A stretch of DNA of 64,000 nt, from NCBI RefSeq assembly GCF_026342735.1, contig NZ_JAPEMM010000001.1, positions 5,208,001 to 5,272,000 on the forward strand. The letters are read 5' to 3'. The first letter of the stretch is position 1. The number at the start of each line of letters is the position of its first letter. Origin of the DNA: Streptomyces sp. NBC_00193 (GTDB lineage: Bacteria > Actinomycetota > Actinomycetes > Streptomycetales > Streptomycetaceae). Below the pieces are notes generated by a model. That model was given only the letters and a program-made list of their open reading frames with translations, did no database searches and was not told where the DNA came from. The position numbers and the translations under genes are program-made. Positions 59,013 to 64,000 of the stretch are shown piece by piece.

Positions 59013-59345
59013 TCACTCCGCGTCTGGACCGAAAACTTCGACCCTGTCCGAAACCCGCCTTACGTGGATGCAATCCCCGGGACATTCCTTCGCGGAATCC
59101 ACCACGTCCTGCAGCAGCACCAGCGGAACCGGAGTGGTCGCCCCCGCCTCCACGAGCAACTCGTCGGCAGGGCTCTTCACGTACGCCAGACCATCGATGT
59201 CCAGCTCGAACACCTCCGGTGCGTACTGCACACAGATGCCGTCGCCAGTGCAGAGGTCCTGGTCGATCCAGACCTCGAGCGGCTCTCCGGCCACGCCGGC
59301 GGCACCCGCGTCCTGCCCGGTGGCTGCCTCCTGCTGCACGGTCAT
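59013..59345 (-). CDS. Small ferredoxin, [3Fe-4S]-type
   Basis: A 110-residue protein. The N-terminal 25 residues are variable. LEVWIDQDLCTGDGICVQYA is the first cluster loop with CX5C lacking the middle Cys, and AKECPGDCIHVRRVSD gives the last two Cys. This matches single-cluster actinobacterial ferredoxins that feed cytochromes P450 or other oxygenases. The ATG at 59345 follows GGAG closely. It is divergent from arc. Its redox partners are not in the window. Confidence 0.9.
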   Translation of the reverse strand: MTVQQEAATGQDAGAAGVAGEPLEVWIDQDLCTGDGICVQYAPEVFELDIDGLAYVKSPADELLVEAGATTPVPLVLLQDVVDSAKECPGDCIHVRRVSDRVEVFGPDAE

Positions 59346-59609
59346 ATCTCCTGCCGTTCCCTGCTCCGAGTGATCCATCCCGGTCACAACGCGCAGCAAG
59401 TCGCACGAGCTCTGACGGGTGTTGAACAGTTCGACCTTACAACCGGCTGCTTTCCGATGTTGAAGGGTGGGTATTTCCTTGACGGGAGGGAGTACGCAAG
59501 GGTGAAGATCGGACACACCCCTACCGTCTTTGTGATCTAGGGGTTTCAATCACCACCAGCCCAGGTAGGGTCAGAAAGCGTCCAGCTCCCCTTGGAGGAG
59601 GTGAGGACC

Positions 59610-61376
59610 GTGGCAGCCCACGACGACGACATCAACCGCGGCATCCGGCCCGGGCGAGGGTCTGAGGACCCCGCCGGCCAGGTTGCCTATCTCGAGCAGG
59701 AAATCGCCGTCCTGCGACGTAAGCTCGCCGACTCTCCGCGACACACGAGGATTCTCGAAGAGCGGATCGTCGAGCTCCAGACAAACCTGGCAGGCGTCTC
59801 CGCACAGAACGAGCGGCTGGCGAACACCCTGCGCGAGGCCCGCGACCAGATCGTGGCCCTCAAGGAAGAAGTCGACCGGCTCGCACAGCCGCCGGCCGGC
59901 TTCGGAGTCTTCCTGCAGTCGAACGAAGACGGAACCGTCGACATCTTCACCGGCGGCCGAAAGCTCCGAGTGAACGTGAGCCCCAGCGTCGAACCGGAAG
60001 ACCTCCGGCGCGGCCAGGAGGTCATGCTCAACGAGGCCCTCAACGTGGTCGAGGCCATGGAGTTCGAACGGGCCGGGGACATCGTCACCCTCAAGGAAAT
60101 CCTCGAGGACGGCGAGCGCGCCCTGGTGGTCGGGCACACCGACGAGGAAAGGGTGGTGAGGCTCGCCGAGCCGCTCCTGGACGTCACCATCCGCCCCGGC
60201 GACTCCCTGCTGCTCGAACCCCGCTCCGGCTACGTCTACGAGATCGTCCCCAAGAGCGAGGTCGAAGACCTCGTCCTCGAAGAGGTCCCGGACATCGACT
60301 ACGACAAGATCGGCGGCCTGGGCGACCAGATCGAACTGATCCGCGACGCCGTCGAGCTCCCCTACCTCTACCCCGACCTCTTCAAGGAACACGAACTGCG
60401 GCCCCCCAAGGGCATCCTGCTCTACGGCCCCCCCGGCTGTGGCAAGACGCTCATCGCCAAGGCCGTGGCCAACTCCCTTGCCAAGAAGGTCGCCGAAGTC
60501 ACCGGCCAGCCCACCGGGAAGTCCTACTTCCTGAACATCAAGGGCCCCGAACTCCTCAACAAGTACGTCGGCGAGACCGAGCGGCACATCCGCCTCGTCT
60601 TCCAGCGTGCGAGGGAGAAGGCGAGCGAGGGCACCCCCGTCATCGTCTTCTTCGACGAGATGGAATCCCTCTTCCGCACCCGCGGATCCGGAGTCAGCTC
60701 GGACGTGGAGAACACCATCGTCCCCCAGCTGCTCGCCGAGATCGACGGCGTGGAAGGCCTGGAGAACGTCATCGTCATCGGCGCCTCCAACCGCGAGGAC
60801 ATGATCGACCCGGCCATCCTGCGCCCCGGCCGGCTCGACGTGAAGATCAAGATCGAGCGCCCCGGCGCCGAGGCCGCCAAGGACATCTTCGCGAAGTACC
60901 TCAAGGCCACCCTGCCCCTGCACACCGACGACCTCGGCGAGCACCAGGGCTCCACGGCCGAAACCGTCCACAGCATGATCCAGACCGTCGTCGAGCAGAT
61001 GTACGCCGAAACCGAGGAAAACCGCTTCCTCGAGGTCACGTACGCCAACGGCGACAAGGAAGTCCTCTACTTCAAGGACTTCAACTCGGGCGCGATGATC
61101 CAGAACATCGTGGACCGTGCGAAGAAGATGGCCATCAAGGCCTTCCTCGAGCACAACCAGAAGGGCCTTCGCGTCGCCCATCTCCTCCAGGCTTGCGTGG
61201 ACGAGTTCAAGGAGAACGAAGACCTGCCCAACACCACCAACCCCGACGACTGGGCCCGAATCTCCGGAAAGAAGGGCGAGCGGATCGTATTCATCCGCAC
61301 CCTCGTCACCGGAAAGCAAGGCGCGGACACCGGACGCTCCATCGACACGGTGGCCAACACCGGTCAGTACCTCTGA
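59610..61376 (+). CDS. arc: Proteasome-associated AAA ATPase ARC (Mpa)
   Basis: A 588-residue ring ATPase. The N-terminal coiled coil (about 25-85; YLEQEIAVLRRKLADSPRHT) captures Pup. It is followed by the two OB folds (about 90-235). The AAA module has Walker A GPPGCGKT at about 273-280, Walker B VIVFFDEMES and the arginine-finger region RPGRLDVKIKIERP. The end GQYL is the proteasome-docking tail. The GTG at 59610 is chosen because GGAGGAGGTGAGG lies upstream; TTG 59592 sits inside that site. It unfolds pupylated substrates. Confidence 0.96.
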   Translation: MAAHDDDINRGIRPGRGSEDPAGQVAYLEQEIAVLRRKLADSPRHTRILEERIVELQTNLAGVSAQNERLANTLREARDQIVALKEEVDRLAQPPAGFGVFLQSNEDGTVDIFTGGRKLRVNVSPSVEPEDLRRGQEVMLNEALNVVEAMEFERAGDIVTLKEILEDGERALVVGHTDEERVVRLAEPLLDVTIRPGDSLLLEPRSGYVYEIVPKSEVEDLVLEEVPDIDYDKIGGLGDQIELIRDAVELPYLYPDLFKEHELRPPKGILLYGPPGCGKTLIAKAVANSLAKKVAEVTGQPTGKSYFLNIKGPELLNKYVGETERHIRLVFQRAREKASEGTPVIVFFDEMESLFRTRGSGVSSDVENTIVPQLLAEIDGVEGLENVIVIGASNREDMIDPAILRPGRLDVKIKIERPGAEAAKDIFAKYLKATLPLHTDDLGEHQGSTAETVHSMIQTVVEQMYAETEENRFLEVTYANGDKEVLYFKDFNSGAMIQNIVDRAKKMAIKAFLEHNQKGLRVAHLLQACVDEFKENEDLPNTTNPDDWARISGKKGERIVFIRTLVTGKQGADTGRSIDTVANTGQYL

Positions 61377-61627
61377 CAAAGCGGGCCGGCTGCGGGCGCC
61401 CGGCAAGGGCACCCGCAGCCGACTGCTTTACCAAACGCTCTTTTCAGCCGGTGACAGGGCAAAGTCAATGACTGAAATGATCTCCCCACCAGCGCGGAGT
61501 GGTTCTAGGCTCTTCCATACCGCAGGTCGCGCAGTGCGGGGACGGGCACCGCACACGACGCACCGGAGCACCAGCGGTACTTGAGCGCCGCTCCCGAACG
61601 GGAGCGCCGCCGGGCAAGGAGGGCCGC

Positions 61628-63139
61628 ATGACCGTACGGCGAGTAATGGGGATCGAGACGGAGTACGGGATCTCCGTCCCGGGGCACCCGAACGCCAATG
61701 CCATGCTCACCTCGTCCCAGATCGTCAACGCCTACGCGGCGGCGATGCACCGGGCGCGACGCGCCCGCTGGGACTTCGAGGAAGAGAACCCGCTGCGGGA
61801 CGCCCGCGGCTTCGACCTCGCCCGCGAGGCCGCCGACAACAGCCAGCTCACCGACGAGGACATCGGCCTCGCCAACGTCATCCTCACCAACGGCGCGCGC
61901 CTCTACGTCGACCACGCACACCCCGAATACAGCTCCCCGGAGATCACCAACCCGCTCGACGCCGTCCTCTGGGACAAGGCCGGCGAGCGGATCATGGCCG
62001 AGGCCGCCGTCAGGGCCGCCCAGCTCCCCGGGGCCCAGCCCATCCACCTCTACAAGAACAACACCGACAACAAGGGCGCCTCCTACGGCACGCACGAGAA
62101 CTACCTGATGAAGCGGGAAACCCCCTTCTCGGACATCGTGCGCCACCTCACCCCCTTCTTCGTCTCCCGCCTCGTCTTCACCGGCGCCGGCCGCGTCGGC
62201 ATCGGCCAGGACGGCCGCGAACACGGCTTCCAGATCAGCCAGCGCGCCGACTACTTCGAAGTCGAGGTCGGCCTCGAGACCACCCTCAAGCGCCCCATCA
62301 TCAACACCCGGGACGAACCGCACTCCGACGCCGAGAAGTACCGCCGGCTCCACGTGATCATCGGAGACGCCAACCTCTCCGAGATCTCCACCTACCTCAA
62401 GCTCGGCACCACCGCCCTCGTCCTGTCCATGATCGAAGACGGCTACATCAACGTCGACCTCGCCGTGGACCAGCCCGTACGCACCCTCCACCAGGTCTCC
62501 CACGACCCCGACCTCCAGCACCTCATCACGCTGCGCAGCGGGCGGACGCTGACCGCCGTACAGCTTCAGATGGAGTACTACGAGCTCGCCAGGAAGTACG
62601 TGGAGGAGCGTTTCGGCTCCGACGCGGACGAGCAGACCAAGGATGTGCTGGCCCGCTGGGAGGACGTGCTGGGCCGGCTCGAAACCGACCCGATGAGCCT
62701 GTCGGGGGAGCTCGACTGGATCGCGAAGCGGGAGATCCTCGAGGGCTACCGGCGCCGGGACGGCCTCGGCTGGGACGCGGCCCGGCTGCACCTGGTGGAC
62801 CTCCAGTACGCGGACGTACGGCCCGAGAAGGGGCTGTACAACCGCCTGGTGGCCCGCGGCAAGATGAAGCGGCTGCTGGAGGAGCCGGCGGTGGAGCGGG
62901 CGCAGAGCAAGCCGCCGGAGGACACCCGGGCGTACTTCCGGGGGCGGTGCCTGGAGCAGTACGCGGACGACGTGGCGGCGGCCTCGTGGGACTCGGTGAT
63001 CTTCGATCTGCCGGGCCACGACTCCCTCCAGCGGGTCCCGACCCTGGAGCCCCTGCGGGGCACCCGTGCCCACGTGAAGGAGCTCCTGGACCGCTGTCGT
63101 ACGGCGGAGGACCTGGTCCGGGTGCTCTCGGGGCGGTAA
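61628..63139 (+). CDS. dop: Pup deamidase/depupylase Dop
   Basis: A 503-residue glutamine-synthetase-like enzyme. The start MTVRRVMGIETEYGISVPGH has the Glu metal ligands. Asp95 (YVDHAHPEY) is the catalytic residue. KNNTDNKGASYGTHENYL is the Dop-specific stretch. It removes Pup from proteins and, where Pup ends in Gln, deamidates it first. The Pup encoded nearby ends GGE, so here only depupylation is needed. The ATG follows AAGGAGGG. The 251-base gap from arc shows no gene and no obvious strong hairpin. Confidence 0.96.
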   Translation: MTVRRVMGIETEYGISVPGHPNANAMLTSSQIVNAYAAAMHRARRARWDFEEENPLRDARGFDLAREAADNSQLTDEDIGLANVILTNGARLYVDHAHPEYSSPEITNPLDAVLWDKAGERIMAEAAVRAAQLPGAQPIHLYKNNTDNKGASYGTHENYLMKRETPFSDIVRHLTPFFVSRLVFTGAGRVGIGQDGREHGFQISQRADYFEVEVGLETTLKRPIINTRDEPHSDAEKYRRLHVIIGDANLSEISTYLKLGTTALVLSMIEDGYINVDLAVDQPVRTLHQVSHDPDLQHLITLRSGRTLTAVQLQMEYYELARKYVEERFGSDADEQTKDVLARWEDVLGRLETDPMSLSGELDWIAKREILEGYRRRDGLGWDAARLHLVDLQYADVRPEKGLYNRLVARGKMKRLLEEPAVERAQSKPPEDTRAYFRGRCLEQYADDVAAASWDSVIFDLPGHDSLQRVPTLEPLRGTRAHVKELLDRCRTAEDLVRVLSGR

Positions 63140-63228
63140 GCCTTTCCGGTCCCCGGGGCGGGGGCTGAAAGGCCCCCGGCCCGGGAATCATGAAGACACC
63201 CGGACGTTATGAAAGTACCGGGACGGAT

Positions 63229-63254
63229 GTCGGACCCTCCTTGTAGGGTCCGAC
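63229..63254 (+). terminator. Hairpin between dop and pup
   Basis: Perfect 10-base arms GTCGGACCCT (63229-63238) and AGGGTCCGAC (63245-63254) with a 6-base loop. A TAGAGT -10-like element follows at 63256-63261, so it may terminate dop while pup starts from its own promoter. Confidence 0.65.
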
Positions 63255-63332
63255 GTAGAGTCTGATCTTGAGGGATCCCGAATTCGCGGGGTCTTTCACG
63301 TGAGCGTGCGAACCGAGCGGGGTGAGCTAGAC

Positions 63333-63545
63333 ATGGCGACCAAGGACACCGGCGGCGGACAGCAGAAGGCGCAGCGCTCGACCGAGGAGGTCGAGGAGGC
63401 CGCGGTCGAAGAATCGACCGACCTCAAGGAGCGACAGGAAAAGCTCTCCGACGACGTCGACTCCGTACTTGACGAGATTGACGATGTACTCGAAGAAAAC
63501 GCTGAGGATTTCGTTCGGAGCTTCGTACAAAAAGGCGGCGAGTAG
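63333..63545 (+). CDS. pup: Prokaryotic ubiquitin-like protein Pup
   Basis: A 70-residue disordered protein. MATKDTGGGQQKAQRSTEEV and the C-terminal helix LKERQEKLSDDVDSVLDEID then VLEENAEDFVRSFVQKGGE are diagnostic. The C-terminal helix binds the ARC coiled coil. The encoded end is GGE, ready for isopeptide bond formation by PafA (not in the window). ATG 63333 follows GGGGTGAG. It is followed 28 bases later by an endonuclease VII-type gene. Confidence 0.97.
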   Translation: MATKDTGGGQQKAQRSTEEVEEAAVEESTDLKERQEKLSDDVDSVLDEIDDVLEENAEDFVRSFVQKGGE

Positions 63546-63573
63546 CCTTCGAATCTAAGGTGAATCCGCCAGT

Positions 63574-64000
63574 GTGTGCTCCATGTCCCATGGAACGAAG
63601 TGGTGCCGCGGGTGTGCCCGTGACATACCACTGAGCGGATTCGCCTCGGATCGCAATCGGAGCGACGGGCTTCAGCCCAGATGTCGTGAGTGTGTGGCGG
63701 CGTACGGTGCCGAGCACTATCGGCGCCGCCAGGCAGCCAAAGGCAAGGTCGTCAAGGAGCACGTGGAAGTGCCGGCGGGGCACAAGCTCTGCCGACTGTG
63801 CGGGGTGGTCAAGCCGCACAGTGAATGGCACAAGAACGCAAGTGCTTCTGACGGGCTGTCTACTCGCTGCAAGACCTGCCGTGCCGTCCTCGGTCGGGCC
63901 GGCCATCTCAAACGGGCCTACGGCATCACCGAGGGCGAGCGGGACGGGATGATTGCCGCCCAGGGCGGGGTCTGCGTGATCTGCCAAGAAGCTCCGGCGG
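63574..64000 (+). CDS. Endonuclease VII-type nuclease, 3' end cut by the window
   Basis: The reading frame is open from 63574 to the window end, at least 142 residues. It has two CxxC...CxxC knuckles, KWCRGCARDIPLSGFASDRN with RCRECVAAY, and KLCRLCGVVKPHSEWHKNAS with RCKTCRAV. These are followed by LKRAYGITEGERDGMIAAQG and CVICQEAPA, the start of a recombination endonuclease VII (HNH-type) domain. GTG 63574 is chosen because AAGGTGA lies 10 bases upstream; ATG 63583 is the alternative. It sits after pup, where streptomycetes carry a gene between pup and prcB as I recall. The base composition is slightly lower in GC than its neighbours. Confidence 0.85.
   Translation, partial: MCSMSHGTKWCRGCARDIPLSGFASDRNRSDGLQPRCRECVAAYGAEHYRRRQAAKGKVVKEHVEVPAGHKLCRLCGVVKPHSEWHKNASASDGLSTRCKTCRAVLGRAGHLKRAYGITEGERDGMIAAQGGVCVICQEAPA

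Noticed and set aside
59592..59609. Upstream TTG start for arc
   Set aside because: It lies within the GGAGGAGGTGAGG ribosome-binding site of the GTG at 59610, which gives the usual 588-residue length.

Overview
The window reads as high-GC actinobacterial chromosome and almost certainly a Streptomyces. Codons mostly end in G or C, many starts are GTG, and many genes overlap as GTGA or ATGA. Marker genes agree: a chaplin pair (chpH plus a sortase-anchored long chaplin), a glycerol operon headed by gylR, mycothiol ligase mshC, and a Pup-proteasome locus (arc, dop, pup). From memory, the order gylR-glpF-glpK-glpD, PAC2, mshC, SCO1664-family gene, DUF3090 gene, chaplins follows the Streptomyces coelicolor SCO1646-SCO1675 core. 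No phage, IS transposase, CRISPR array or rRNA gene was seen.

Layout. 1-21 kb is a lipid and acyl-CoA metabolism district: two acyl-CoA dehydrogenases, a MaoC hydratase, an SDR plus acyl-CoA ligase plus TetR operon, an ACAD10-like phosphotransferase, an old yellow enzyme with its MerR partner, SoxR, a BKACE-like protein, a NamZ-like protein, a metallo-beta-lactamase-fold hydrolase, an acetate-transporter family protein and a flavoprotein dehydrogenase. Three TetR regulators sit here, and two short operator-like sequences recur at separate promoters, which suggests small regulons. At 18.1 kb a palindromic MITE-like element lies inside a DUF202 gene without closing the reading frame. 21-25 kb holds an ASCH protein, an amino-acid permease, a YjdM/PhnA-like protein and tRNA-Leu(GAG). 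25-28 kb holds an M20 peptidase and the two chaplins. 28-35 kb holds a degenerate RecD-like protein coupled to an aldo/keto reductase, an F420-dependent LLM oxidoreductase and a ferritin-like protein.

34.6-40.4 kb carries CorA, then a histidine phosphatase, a DUF3090 zinc-knuckle protein, a kinase-like SCO1664-family protein and mshC, and a convergent PAC2 gene. This conserved module has no clear assigned biochemistry, and I consider it the best candidate for an undescribed system here. 40.5-45.6 kb is the gylR-glpFKD regulon with matched palindromic operators at both promoters. metH (B12-dependent methionine synthase) is divergent from gylR and is followed by a HAD phosphatase. Two tandem solute-binding lipoproteins without a permease come next.

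54-64 kb holds an orphan NarL-type response regulator, a RecB-like nuclease, an M50 site-2 protease with CBS domains and trmI. A [3Fe-4S]-type ferredoxin follows, then the proteasome ATPase arc, depupylase dop, pup (encoded C-terminus GGE) and a partial endonuclease VII-type gene cut by the window end. Transcription units are separated by many perfect-stem hairpins, several of which overlap the stop codons of converging genes.
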